NCBI GenBank assembly: GCA_000802095.1
Contig: JUEB01000026.1
Location: forward strand, 434,001-498,000
DNA from: Peptococcaceae bacterium BICA1-7
GTDB taxonomy: Bacteria > Bacillota > Desulfotomaculia > Desulfotomaculales > Desulfocucumaceae
Direction: 5' to 3'
DNA length: 64,000 nt
Positions 25,027-33,337 of the stretch are shown here, in pieces; position 1 is the first letter of the stretch; the number at the start of each line of letters is the position of its first letter. The notes under the pieces were generated by a model. That model was not told the DNA's origin and searched no databases. It saw only the letters and a program-made list of their open reading frames with translations. Position numbers and translations under genes: made by a program.

Positions 25027-25214
25027 ATTTCCTCCCCCTGCCCCAATATATCAGATTATACTAAAACAATGCCAATTCCGCACCTGCGGCCTGGGTAAAT
25101 TATATATTACAATGTCTATACCTGTCCAAGGCAGGCGGTAATTTTTAAAACATGATTTTACATCAAATAAATAGTTTTATGGTATTATTAATTAATTGCG
25201 GCAAGAAAATATAA

Positions 25215-25703
25215 TTGGGGGGGCTGTGCCTTATTAATAACATAGCAAGCCAAAAAGATAATCCGGCCCGGGAGACTGTAACAAGCTTCCTGGAATCAGT
25301 AAAAACAGGAGATTCCTTTGCATTTTGGAACACCCTGGACAAACGGGGTCAGGGCTACTTTCTGGGTCTCTGGTTTTATGCCATGGAGACCATGAATATA
25401 GAGACAATAATAAAGCTGACTAACGAAAAAGAGTTTCTTGACGGTGTGCTTGGCCCCATTATCAGCGCCCTCAAGGAGTCCATTGGCGAGCTGCTGAATA
25501 ATCCCCGGTTTGGAGATATTGAATACCACTCCCCACACTGCGCCAACATAATAGTTACCCCTGCTGACCGTGAAACCGCCGGGGAAGATGACTACATACC
25601 TCTTGTGCTTGAACTGGGCGATGCTGAAAATATTGATAATAACCTTACCTGCTGGAAAATTGATACCCTTAAGTGCTTCCAGCTTAATAAAAGCATGCAC
25701 TGA
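25215..25703 (+). CDS. Hypothetical protein, 150-160 residues
   Basis: Not recognised. Soluble, acidic, helical first half (ETVTSFLESVKTGDSFAFWNTLDKRGQGYFLGLWFYAMETMN) and a beta-rich second half (ANIIVTPADRE, YIPLVLELGDAENI). The pattern SVKTGDSFAFWNTLDKRGQGYFLGLWF is reminiscent of NTF2-like folds, where a helix-helix start is followed by a curved sheet, but this is only a guess. The start is unclear: TTG 25215 opens the frame, while GGGGGG at 25216-25222 would fit a start a few codons further in. It is convergent with the DUF2512 gene. Confidence 0.6.
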   Translation: MGGLCLINNIASQKDNPARETVTSFLESVKTGDSFAFWNTLDKRGQGYFLGLWFYAMETMNIETIIKLTNEKEFLDGVLGPIISALKESIGELLNNPRFGDIEYHSPHCANIIVTPADRETAGEDDYIPLVLELGDAENIDNNLTCWKIDTLKCFQLNKSMH

Positions 25704-25705
25704 TT

Positions 25706-25731
25706 TAGACCCCAATCCCTAATCCCCACTG
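25706..25731. repeat. Short GGGATTA heptamer array (family D)
   Basis: ACCCCAATCCCTAATCCCC: three 7-bp units of the CCCTAAT/CCCCAAT type. It overlaps the last codons and stop (TAG) of the DUF2512 gene on the minus strand. Confidence 0.6.
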
Positions 25732-26078
25732 TCAGCCAGCACAAACCTGGCCATATACTTATGCAAAAACCACTCCGAAATCCCCACCACAGCTGAAAAA
25801 AAGATTAATTCCCCGATAGAAAGGCCGGACCCGTTAAAAAATCTAACCCCGAACCCAAAAACCAGCGCGGCCAGGACCACATCTGTGGCAGTGGCCGCTG
25901 TATTGTTGGCTGCCGGAAGAACGAGCAGATCACCGGCCAGGTAGGCTATAACCGATAGACCCACCCCTATTATAATGCCGTGAGTGGCCGGCAGGTCTGT
26001 AAACATCGGCGTTAGAATGGCCGAAATCAATACAAGGGCCAGTGTTTTTATGCCCAGTGCCCTTAAATGTCCTTCCAT
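25719..26078 (-). CDS. DUF2512 (YndM-like) membrane protein
   Basis: 119-residue integral membrane protein with four spans (about residues 8-27, 33-52, 62-82, 88-108), matching DUF2512, a small family frequent in spore-forming Firmicutes. Motifs LGIKTLALVLISAILTP and EWFLHKYMARFVL fit the family. The last residues (ADSGD-stop) are encoded inside a GGGATTA repeat array, so its C-terminus may have been redefined by repeat insertion. Function unknown. Confidence 0.85.
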   Translation of the reverse strand: MEGHLRALGIKTLALVLISAILTPMFTDLPATHGIIIGVGLSVIAYLAGDLLVLPAANNTAATATDVVLAALVFGFGVRFFNGSGLSIGELIFFSAVVGISEWFLHKYMARFVLADSGD

Positions 26079-26272
26079 TACAGCACCACCCTTTCCGTTT
26101 ATTAAATCTAATGCTATACCCTGTGACAGCTATTATTCCAAATTATTAATCCCCTGAAGGCATTTGGCTTATCCCTGCGGTAAAGAGGAATTCCTTAGGA
26201 TAACTGGGAATATAGGTATAACTTTTAACTCGTTGTGTTTTCTGATGAGAGGAAAAGGAGGTTATTAAAAAA

Positions 26273-26716
26273 ATGAAATACCAGGACATTTTAAGCAGGC
26301 TGGCCCCCTGCGGGCTGGACTGCGGCAGGTGCGCCGACTGGGAAAATAGTGAGATAAGGCATTATAGCCAAAGGCTGACCCGGTTCCTGGGTGGATACGA
26401 CAGGGTGGCAGGGATGAAGTCTCAGAGCCTTCCCCTTTTTAAGAATTATCAGCACTTTAAAGAAATACTGGAAGCCTTTGCCGCTGGTCCCTGTGGAGGC
26501 TGCAGGAGTGATACCAACTGCTGCTTCATCCAGTGCCGCGCAAAGGACTGCCTTAATGAAAAAAAGATTGACTTCTGCTTTCAGTGTGATGAATTCCCCT
26601 GTGACAGCCAATTTACCGGGCCCATGCGGGAAAAATGGCTGCAGAGAAATAACCGGATGAAGGAAGTAGGCGTGGAGGAATTCTATCAGGATCAGCTTAA
26701 AATACCAAGATATTAA
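26273..26716 (+). CDS. DUF3795 cysteine-rich protein
   Basis: 147-residue soluble protein with eleven or more cysteines arranged as in DUF3795: LAPCGLDCGRCADW at the N-terminus, PCGGCRSDTNCCFIQCRAKDC in the middle and DFCFQCDEFPCDS. The family is thought to bind zinc or an iron-sulfur cluster; function is unknown. A strong AAAAGGAGG ribosome site lies upstream of the ATG at 26273. Monocistronic; it precedes the sigma54 activator by 160 bp. Confidence 0.9.
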   Translation: MKYQDILSRLAPCGLDCGRCADWENSEIRHYSQRLTRFLGGYDRVAGMKSQSLPLFKNYQHFKEILEAFAAGPCGGCRSDTNCCFIQCRAKDCLNEKKIDFCFQCDEFPCDSQFTGPMREKWLQRNNRMKEVGVEEFYQDQLKIPRY

Positions 26717-26878
26717 TAAAAAGCCATGCCCCAGGCAAGGCAGTGTCTTATTAATAACACATAAACAGCTTAATATAAAAAGTAAAGATGATCCTCCTTT
26801 ATAATACAGCAGGAATCCTGTAATTAATTTAGAACACTTGTAATAGATTCACATCAATAATTACAGGGAGGGTTCGGC

Positions 26879-28981
26879 ATGGGCGCCAAGGCCAAATCTA
26901 TCTCCTATCATAAGGACGTTGTCTTAAGACCTGCAAATACATTGAGGGAAGTGGTGGCCACCTTCTCACGCACCAGGCTGGACGCTGTCCCGGTGGTAGA
27001 CGGCCAGAACAAAGTAATTGGCGTTATGACCAAGCATAACCTTTATAGGGCCCTGCTTGGGAAGAACCACCTGGAGTCAGCTATAGACAGCTTTTTCGCC
27101 AGGCCCGCCAAAACGGTGGATGAGGAAATGACCTTCGGTGAGGTATACAGCTACATGCAGAAGATGGAGCTGGGCCAGGTGGTGGTAACCGATGATGAGA
27201 GCAGGCCTTATGGAATGGTTACCAAGATGAGCGTTATAGAAAATCTTCACGCCCGCAGTGAAAGGCAGGCCAGGGAGCTGTCCTCACTCCTTGACGCTCT
27301 TGAAAACGGAGTCTTGGCAGTCAATTCCAGGAGTATAATAACCGTTATCAACCCCGCTGCCGAGAACATGCTGGGGGTGAGAGCGGAGGATGTGCTGGGC
27401 AGAAAGATTATGGAGGCTCTGCCCAACATAAAGTTTGGCCTTGTTTTAAACAACGGCAATATAAAGGACTGGCACAAAATAAGCGGCCTTCAGGGAATAC
27501 TGGCCAAGTACCTGCCGGTGAGCAGCGGCAGCCAGCCCGGCGGGGCAATCGCGGTGCTGCACGATCTTACCAAGTATGAGAAGCTGGCTCAGGAATTTGA
27601 AAGTGTTAAAGAAATGCAGCAGACTCTGGCCACTGTTCTGGACCTTGCCTATGACGGCCTTCTGGCTGTGAACGCCCAGGGCTCGGTAACCACCATCAAC
27701 AGAACCATGTTGGAATTCCTGGGAGTAAGCGCCGCAAGCATTATGAAACAGGACGTGGACAGCATTATTCCTGAGCTGGGACTGAAAGATATAGTAGCCA
27801 CCGGTGTGCCTGACGAGGGAGACGTAAAAACGATCCGGGGAATGAGATGTATTGTAACCAGACTTCCCATTCTGCAGGGTAATCAGATTTTGGGCGCGGT
27901 GGCCAAGCTTACCTTTAAGGGGCTGAACAGGCTTTCTCACCTGGTTAAGAGGCTGGAAACGCTGGAAAACCAGATTTCCTACTATCGCGATGAGCTCTCC
28001 AGGGTTACCCAGTCCGGAGTAAGGTTTGACGATATAGTTGGCGGCAGCCGGGCCATGGCTAATGTCAAAAACATGGCCCGGCAGACCTCCCGCAGCCTTT
28101 CCAATATATTAATACTGGGCGAGAGCGGCACCGGCAAGGAGCTCTTTGCCTCGGCCATTCACCACCAATCCGGCAGAACCGGCCTCTTTGTCAAGGTAAA
28201 CTGTGCGGCTATGCCTGATAACCTGCTGGAATCAGAATTTTTCGGCTATGAGGAGGGAGCCTTTACCGGCGCCAGGAAATCAGGTAAGCCGGGCAAATTT
28301 GAGCTGGCTCACCGGGGCACCCTCTTTCTGGATGAAATAGGGGACATGTCCCTTCCTCTCCAGTCAAAGCTCTTAAGGGTTATACAGGAAAAAGAGTTTG
28401 AAAGGCTCGGAGGCATAAAGACAATTAAGGTGGACGTCAGGATTATAGCCGCCACCAACAGAGATATTGAGCTTTTGATGAAAGAGGGGAAATTCCGGGA
28501 AGACCTGTTCTACCGGCTGAATGTCATAGCTATCCGGGTGCCCCCGCTAAGGGATAGAAAAGCCGACATTTACCCGCTGGCCCTGCACCTTGTCAGGAAA
28601 TACAACCGCTTACTGGGGCGCCGGGTGGGGGGCATCAACCCAGAGGCCATGGAGATACTCCTTGCCCACAGTTGGCCCGGGAATGTCCGTGAGCTGGAAA
28701 ACGTGATTGAAAGGGCACTCAATATAGTGGCCGATGGAGATATCTATCCCTCACACCTGCCGGATTACCTCATGGAGAAGGGCGTCATGGTAAGCAGGGT
28801 GGAAAACCCCGTACCCGCGCTTAATATGGGCAACAGCATGGCCGGGGCCGAAAGAGACCTGATCATAAGGGCACTGTCCGAGGCCGGCGGCAACAGATCA
28901 AAGGCTGCAGAAATATTGGGCATAAGCAGGACAAAGCTATATGACAGGCTCAGAAGGCATGGCATAGGGCAGAAGCAGTAG
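26879..28981 (+). CDS. CBS-PAS-AAA+ sigma54-dependent activator
   Basis: 700-residue enhancer-binding protein. Residues 1-125 are a CBS pair (adenine-nucleotide or SAM sensing), followed by two PAS domains (about 135-240 and 255-360), then the AAA+ core from about 385: Walker A GESGTGKE near residue 413, sigma54-contact loop GAFTGA (EEGAFTGA), Walker B GTLFLDEIG, and arginine finger region FREDLFYRLNV. The Fis-type helix-turn-helix is at the end (GGNRSKAAEILGISRTKLYDRL). All motifs needed for ATPase and sigma54 contact are intact. No -24/-12 promoter is seen nearby, so its target lies outside the neighbourhood. ATG 26879 has GGGAGG upstream. Confidence 0.94.
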   Translation: MGAKAKSISYHKDVVLRPANTLREVVATFSRTRLDAVPVVDGQNKVIGVMTKHNLYRALLGKNHLESAIDSFFARPAKTVDEEMTFGEVYSYMQKMELGQVVVTDDESRPYGMVTKMSVIENLHARSERQARELSSLLDALENGVLAVNSRSIITVINPAAENMLGVRAEDVLGRKIMEALPNIKFGLVLNNGNIKDWHKISGLQGILAKYLPVSSGSQPGGAIAVLHDLTKYEKLAQEFESVKEMQQTLATVLDLAYDGLLAVNAQGSVTTINRTMLEFLGVSAASIMKQDVDSIIPELGLKDIVATGVPDEGDVKTIRGMRCIVTRLPILQGNQILGAVAKLTFKGLNRLSHLVKRLETLENQISYYRDELSRVTQSGVRFDDIVGGSRAMANVKNMARQTSRSLSNILILGESGTGKELFASAIHHQSGRTGLFVKVNCAAMPDNLLESEFFGYEEGAFTGARKSGKPGKFELAHRGTLFLDEIGDMSLPLQSKLLRVIQEKEFERLGGIKTIKVDVRIIAATNRDIELLMKEGKFREDLFYRLNVIAIRVPPLRDRKADIYPLALHLVRKYNRLLGRRVGGINPEAMEILLAHSWPGNVRELENVIERALNIVADGDIYPSHLPDYLMEKGVMVSRVENPVPALNMGNSMAGAERDLIIRALSEAGGNRSKAAEILGISRTKLYDRLRRHGIGQKQ

Positions 28982-29003
28982 TTGCTTATACTGCATTCCC
29001 GCC

Positions 29004-29117
29004 TGTCGGAATACAGAAGTTAGTATTCAGAATCCAAAATTTCGGGCCTTCCATTCTTTTTATTAATGATGGTGCCGCTTGCGGCATCCCTATTATTCTG
29101 AATTCTGGATTCTGACC
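29004..29117. repeat. Heptamer repeat family B, copy 2
   Basis: Between the convergent sigma54 activator and xpt. GTCGGAATACAGAAG and GTATTCAGAATCC on the left, ATTCTGAATTCTGGATTCTG on the right, with a GTGCCGC/GCGGCAT hairpin near the centre. GCTTATACTG stands at 28984, just before it. Confidence 0.65.
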
Positions 29118-29129
29118 ATTTATCCAGGC

Positions 29130-29699
29130 TTATAAGAACTCAATATTCTCCTCCGACATACTCCTGATGGCCGCCAGGGACTCTATCCTTATTCCCTGAT
29201 CTCTCAGTTTTTTGCCCCCGCCCTGAAATTCTTTTTCTATGGCTATCCCCACACCGGCCAGGCGGCATCCCGCCTGCCTCACTATTTCCACCATGCCCCT
29301 TAAGGCCTCGCCGTGGGCCAGAAAGTCATCCACAATGAGCACGGTGTCCCCGGGTCCCAAAAATCTTCCTGAAACATATATGCCTACTGATTCCTGGCGG
29401 GTAAAGGAAAAGATCTCCGAGGTGTACACCTTGCTATTCTGGGTGCTGGCCCGGCCTTTTTTGGCAAAAACCACCGGAACTCCCAAGGCCAGACCGGTGG
29501 ACAGGGCTACAGCGATGCCCGACGCCTCTACTGTCAGCACCTTGGTAATACCCTCCCCGGTAAATCTGGAGGCCAGATCTCTACCCATTTCCAATGTAAA
29601 CTGAGGATCTATCTGGTGGTTTAAAAATGAGTCCACCTTTAATATAGTTGTGCCGATTACCCTGCCCTCTTCAATTATTTTCTGTTTTAATTTCTGCAT
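29130..29699 (-). CDS. xpt: Xanthine phosphoribosyltransferase
   Basis: Salvage enzyme that converts xanthine and PRPP to XMP. 189 residues, family length. TTILKVDSFLNHQIDPQF and the PRPP-binding loop VLIVDDFLAHGEAL are diagnostic; KVLTVEASGIAVALSTGLALGVPVVFAKKG is the N-terminal core of Xpt. It is the last gene of the importer operon, 21 nt after the second permease, and would trap imported purine base or the base released from imported nucleoside. Confidence 0.96.
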   Translation of the reverse strand: MQKLKQKIIEEGRVIGTTILKVDSFLNHQIDPQFTLEMGRDLASRFTGEGITKVLTVEASGIAVALSTGLALGVPVVFAKKGRASTQNSKVYTSEIFSFTRQESVGIYVSGRFLGPGDTVLIVDDFLAHGEALRGMVEIVRQAGCRLAGVGIAIEKEFQGGGKKLRDQGIRIESLAAIRSMSEENIEFL

Positions 29700-29720
29700 T
29701 TCAACACCCCGGCTTAAAAA

Positions 29721-30665
29721 TCATCTTTCCTCCCTATCAAAGGGAATCCCAAGCGCCCCAGGTGATCCTGTACGGGCAGACCTGTTTTTGCCTAAAACCA
29801 GAACCAGCACCAATATGGTAAAAATATACGGCATCATCTGGAGGAAAAAGGAGGGTATCATTACACCCAATACCTGCATCCTCAGCCCCAGGGCGTCTAT
29901 CCCTCCGAAAATATAAGCTCCCGCCATGGCCCGCAGGGGGTTCCAGAGGGCGAATATAACCAGCGCCACAGCTATCCATCCCCTGCCGGCAGTCATGTTC
30001 TCCAGCCAGGAGGGCGCATAGGCCAGTGACAGATAGGCCCCCCCCACCCCGGCCAGCATCCCTCCGGCCACAACATACGCGTACCTCGCCAAAAAAACCT
30101 TGACTCCAAGAGAGTCAGCCGCTGAGGGGTTTTCTCCCAGAGCCCTTAAGTGCATGCCGGGCCTCGTTTTATAAACAAAAAACCAGAGTATCGGCGCCAG
30201 CAGGTAGGTCAGGTAGACCAGAGGGTCATGATTAAAAAGCACCGGGCCGATGAAAGGTATCTCTCCCAGCATTCCCAGAGGCTGTGCTGTAAAGGGGGCC
30301 GGCAGAGGAATGCCTATAAAGCTCTTGCCCAGGTAGCCGCTGAGACCAGTGCCGAAAATGGTCAGCGCCAGGCCGCTGACCACCTGGTTGGTTCTCAGTG
30401 TAATGGTCAGAAAGGCGTGTATAAGGGCCACCGCCCCCCCGGCCAGCATCGCTGCCGCCACTCCGGCCCAGGGATTTTCAAACACCACGGCGGTCATAAA
30501 CCCGGATACCGCCCCGATAAGCATCATTCCTTCAACGCCAAGGTTTATAACCCCGGACCTTTCGGCCAGTAGCTCACCCAGGGCGGCATAAAGTATGGGG
30601 GTGCCGGCAGTGACCGCTGTGGCCAGGATAAGCACCAGCACGTTTGTCTGCCCAATGTCGGTCAT
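29721..30665 (-). CDS. Nucleoside/purine ABC permease 2 (NupQ-like)
   Basis: Second membrane subunit of the Bmp-type importer. 314 residues with eight to nine spans and the motif AALGELLAERSGVINLGVEGMMLIGAVSGF, which is the signature of this BPD_transp_2 branch (nucleoside permeases BmpD/NupQ). GARYLS... type segment LRALGENPSAADSLGV is the coupling loop that contacts the ATPase. Its start overlaps the end of the first permease by one base. Confidence 0.9.
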   Translation of the reverse strand: MTDIGQTNVLVLILATAVTAGTPILYAALGELLAERSGVINLGVEGMMLIGAVSGFMTAVVFENPWAGVAAAMLAGGAVALIHAFLTITLRTNQVVSGLALTIFGTGLSGYLGKSFIGIPLPAPFTAQPLGMLGEIPFIGPVLFNHDPLVYLTYLLAPILWFFVYKTRPGMHLRALGENPSAADSLGVKVFLARYAYVVAGGMLAGVGGAYLSLAYAPSWLENMTAGRGWIAVALVIFALWNPLRAMAGAYIFGGIDALGLRMQVLGVMIPSFFLQMMPYIFTILVLVLVLGKNRSARTGSPGALGIPFDREER

Positions 30666-31744
30666 CAGGGCGCCTCCCTTCTCCCCAGTCTGATACTGTA
30701 GCGGTTGAAAACCTCTCCGCCCAGGACGAAAAACAGTATGGCCCCCTGCAGCATGGTGGCCACTGCAGCCGATACACCGCTGGACTGCACCATGTATCCT
30801 CCCACCTGAAGCCCTCCGAAAAGAATGGCCACCACTATAATGGCGAAGGGATTGAGTTTGGCCAGCCAGGCCACTATTATGGCGGTATATCCATACCCGG
30901 GACTTATCCCGTGCTGCAGCCGGCCACTTATCCCGCTTACCTCGGTCATACCGGCCAGCCCGCAGATAGCCCCGCTTAAGAGCATCACCAGGAGTATGTT
31001 GCGCCGTATATCCATTCCGGCGTAGCGGGCAGCGGACTCACTTTCCCCTATTACCCTTATCTCATAGCCCCACCTGGTGCGGTTTATGATCACATAGATG
31101 ATCACCGCAATTATAAGGGCAAATATAATCCCCCCGTGAACCCTTGTGTCTCCCAGCATTCCCAGCCTTGCAGCTTCCGGGAAAGGGGCGCTCAGTGGAA
31201 AATTAAAGCCCTGGGGGTCCCTCCAGGGGCCAAAAACCAGGTATTGCACCCAAAGAATGGCCACATAATTGAGCATAAGGGTGGTAATTATCTCGTTAAC
31301 CCCCAGGTAGGCCCTGGGTATGGCCGGTATAAGCGCCCACAGCCCCCCGGCCAGCATAGCTGTTATAATCATGGCAGGAAGCATAATATAGGTGGGCAGA
31401 TGAGGAAAAGTAAGGGGCACCCAACTGGCAGCAAAGGCCCCCATATAAATCTGGCCCTCGGCCCCAATATTCCAGAGCTGCATTCTAAAGGCGATGGAAA
31501 TGCCCAATCCCAGTATCATCAAGGGAATAGCCCTGACCAGCGTTTCTGACAGTCCGAAAGAGGACCCAAAAACTCCGGAAAACATTTTTGAGTATATTTC
31601 CATTGGATTATAACCGGTAATAGAAAGGAAAACACCACCCAGTATCAGTGACAAAAAAACAGATAAGGCCGTAATTATAAATACTGAGGTCCTGGGGGTG
31701 TGAAGTCTCTTTTCGATATGAATTAAACCTGACAATCTCCTCAT
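30665..31744 (-). CDS. Nucleoside/purine ABC permease 1 (NupP-like)
   Basis: First membrane subunit of the importer, 359 residues with about nine spans. An N-terminal cytoplasmic stretch (MRRLSGLIHIEKRLHT) leads into the first span. SETLVRAIPLMILGLGISIAFRMQLWNIGAEGQIYMGA and VIGESESAARYAGMDI (coupling helix) identify the BmpC/NupP branch. It overlaps the ATPase gene by 4 bp (ATGA-type junction) and the second permease by one base, so the subunits are translationally coupled. Confidence 0.9.
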   Translation of the reverse strand: MRRLSGLIHIEKRLHTPRTSVFIITALSVFLSLILGGVFLSITGYNPMEIYSKMFSGVFGSSFGLSETLVRAIPLMILGLGISIAFRMQLWNIGAEGQIYMGAFAASWVPLTFPHLPTYIMLPAMIITAMLAGGLWALIPAIPRAYLGVNEIITTLMLNYVAILWVQYLVFGPWRDPQGFNFPLSAPFPEAARLGMLGDTRVHGGIIFALIIAVIIYVIINRTRWGYEIRVIGESESAARYAGMDIRRNILLVMLLSGAICGLAGMTEVSGISGRLQHGISPGYGYTAIIVAWLAKLNPFAIIVVAILFGGLQVGGYMVQSSGVSAAVATMLQGAILFFVLGGEVFNRYSIRLGRREAP

Positions 31745-33258
31745 GCCCCTTCCCTAGAGATGCCCGAACCCATCATTAACAGCCCTATTTCCTCGGGCTT
31801 TATATCTCCTCCGGGGAGTACACCGGCTATCTCTCCCTCATACATAACACCCACACGGTCACATAGCTTGATTATTTCATCCAGGTCCTCTGAGACAAGC
31901 AGTATGGCTGTTCCCTTGCGGCGAAGCTCTAACAGTATGGCGTGGATTGCCTCGGTGGCCCCTACATCCAGCCCTCTGACAGGATAAACCACCACCATCA
32001 GGGAGGGTTTTTCCGATATCTCTCTGGCCAGAAGCAGGCGCTGGAGATTTCCGCCGGATAAAAGACTTACCGGTGAGCGAAAGTCGGCCACCTTAACGTC
32101 AAACTCTTTTACCAGCCTGTCCGCCTCCTGCCCCGCCCTCTTATAATCAATCAGGTATTTGCCTGATACCGGAGCCCTGCGGTAGCTTTTTAAAATAATG
32201 TTGTCCACTATGCCCAGCCCGGGCACCAGACCCATGCCAACCCTGTCCTCGGGCACATAGCTTACCCCCAGATCGGCGATGACCCTGGGTGACAGGTTGG
32301 TTATATCTTTCCCGTTGATTCTTATCCTTCCCGAGTGCACCCACCTCAGGCCTGTTATAGCCTCAGCCAGCTCCCTCTGCCCATTTCCGGCCACCCCGGC
32401 TATGCCGAAGATCTCGCCTTTTCTTACAGAAAAGTTTATTTTCCTCAGGCCCTGCCTGCCAACATCCTTCATTACCCCGACACCCTGCAGGTCCAGAACA
32501 GTATCGCCTGCATAATCTATGGAGTCATTTTTAACAGGGTTTATATCCCTGCCCACCATCAGCCGGGCCAACTTTTCCTCGGTAATCTCCTCCCGGCCCA
32601 GCACAGCTGCAGTCCTGCCCCCACGAAGCACCGTAACCCTATCGGCGCCAGACAGCACCTCGCTAAGCTTATGGGTTATCAGAACCACCGAGCGTCCCGC
32701 CGCCGCAAATTTTTTAAGGTTATCAAAGAGCTCCAGAGACTCCTGGGGAGTAAGCACCGCTGTAGGCTCGTCCAATACCAGAAGCTCCGACCCCCGGTAG
32801 AGCATCTTCAGTATCTCCACCCTCTGTTTTTCACCCACCGAAAGCTGGTCTATCCTGGCCGAGGGGTCCACTGTAAGGCCATAGTTTTCACCCAGGCTCA
32901 TTATTTTTTTCGAAAGAGAGTTCAGACGGCAAAAAAAAGGAGTCCTCTCGTCACCCAGAATTATGTTTTCTGTGACGGTAAAGTTCTCAACCAGTTTGAA
33001 GTGCTGGTGCACCATACCTATGCCGGACCTTATGGCGTCCCTGGGAGACCGGAAGGACATTTCCTTCCCCTTTACCAGTATGATCCCCCCGTCAGGCCTG
33101 TACTGCCCGGCCAGGATTGACATGAGGGTACTTTTACCCGATCCGTTTTCCCCTAAAAGCGCATGAATCTCCCCGGGCTCAACCGAAAAGTCCACATGAT
33201 CGTTGGCCAGCACTCCGGGAAACCTCTTGGTGATACCCCTCATCTCAACAAGCTTCAC
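31741..33258 (-). CDS. Nucleoside ABC importer ATPase (double domain)
   Basis: Energy subunit with two fused ATPase halves, as in RbsA/NupO. Half one: [36 protein letters not shown]. Half two starts near residue 250: GVAGNGQRELAEA (degenerate Walker A, normal for the family), LSGGNLQRLLLARE, and VVYPVRGLDVG. I choose GTG 33258, 10 nt after GGGGGA, giving MKLVEMRGITKRFPGVLAND. The frame extends to 33375 but that would run through the intercistronic hairpin and overlap the binding-protein gene. Confidence 0.93.
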   Translation of the reverse strand: MKLVEMRGITKRFPGVLANDHVDFSVEPGEIHALLGENGSGKSTLMSILAGQYRPDGGIILVKGKEMSFRSPRDAIRSGIGMVHQHFKLVENFTVTENIILGDERTPFFCRLNSLSKKIMSLGENYGLTVDPSARIDQLSVGEKQRVEILKMLYRGSELLVLDEPTAVLTPQESLELFDNLKKFAAAGRSVVLITHKLSEVLSGADRVTVLRGGRTAAVLGREEITEEKLARLMVGRDINPVKNDSIDYAGDTVLDLQGVGVMKDVGRQGLRKINFSVRKGEIFGIAGVAGNGQRELAEAITGLRWVHSGRIRINGKDITNLSPRVIADLGVSYVPEDRVGMGLVPGLGIVDNIILKSYRRAPVSGKYLIDYKRAGQEADRLVKEFDVKVADFRSPVSLLSGGNLQRLLLAREISEKPSLMVVVYPVRGLDVGATEAIHAILLELRRKGTAILLVSEDLDEIIKLCDRVGVMYEGEIAGVLPGGDIKPEEIGLLMMGSGISREGA

Positions 33259-33284
33259 TTTTACACTTTCCCCCATAAATCGGG

Positions 33285-33308
33285 CGCTGACGGGATAACC
33301 CGTCAGCG
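33285..33308 (-). promoter_or_regulatory. Intercistronic hairpin between bmp and ATPase genes
   Basis: CGCTGACGGG and CCCGTCAGCG form a perfect 10-bp stem with a 4-nt loop, 29 nt after the binding-protein stop and 26 nt before the ATPase start. No T-run follows. Such stem-loops protect the upstream message and allow excess binding protein over transporter. Confidence 0.55.
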
Positions 33309-33337
33309 GCCCTGAATATATGCTTCTTTTATATATA

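Noticed and set aside
25157-25188. SigA promoter TTTACA/TATTAT for the hypothetical gene at 25215
   Set aside because: Spacer is 20 nt, too long for a confident call.
32335-33120. Plus-strand ORF of 261 codons antisense to the importer ATPase
   Set aside because: Shadow frame of a well-conserved ATPase; His/Gln/Pro-rich composition.
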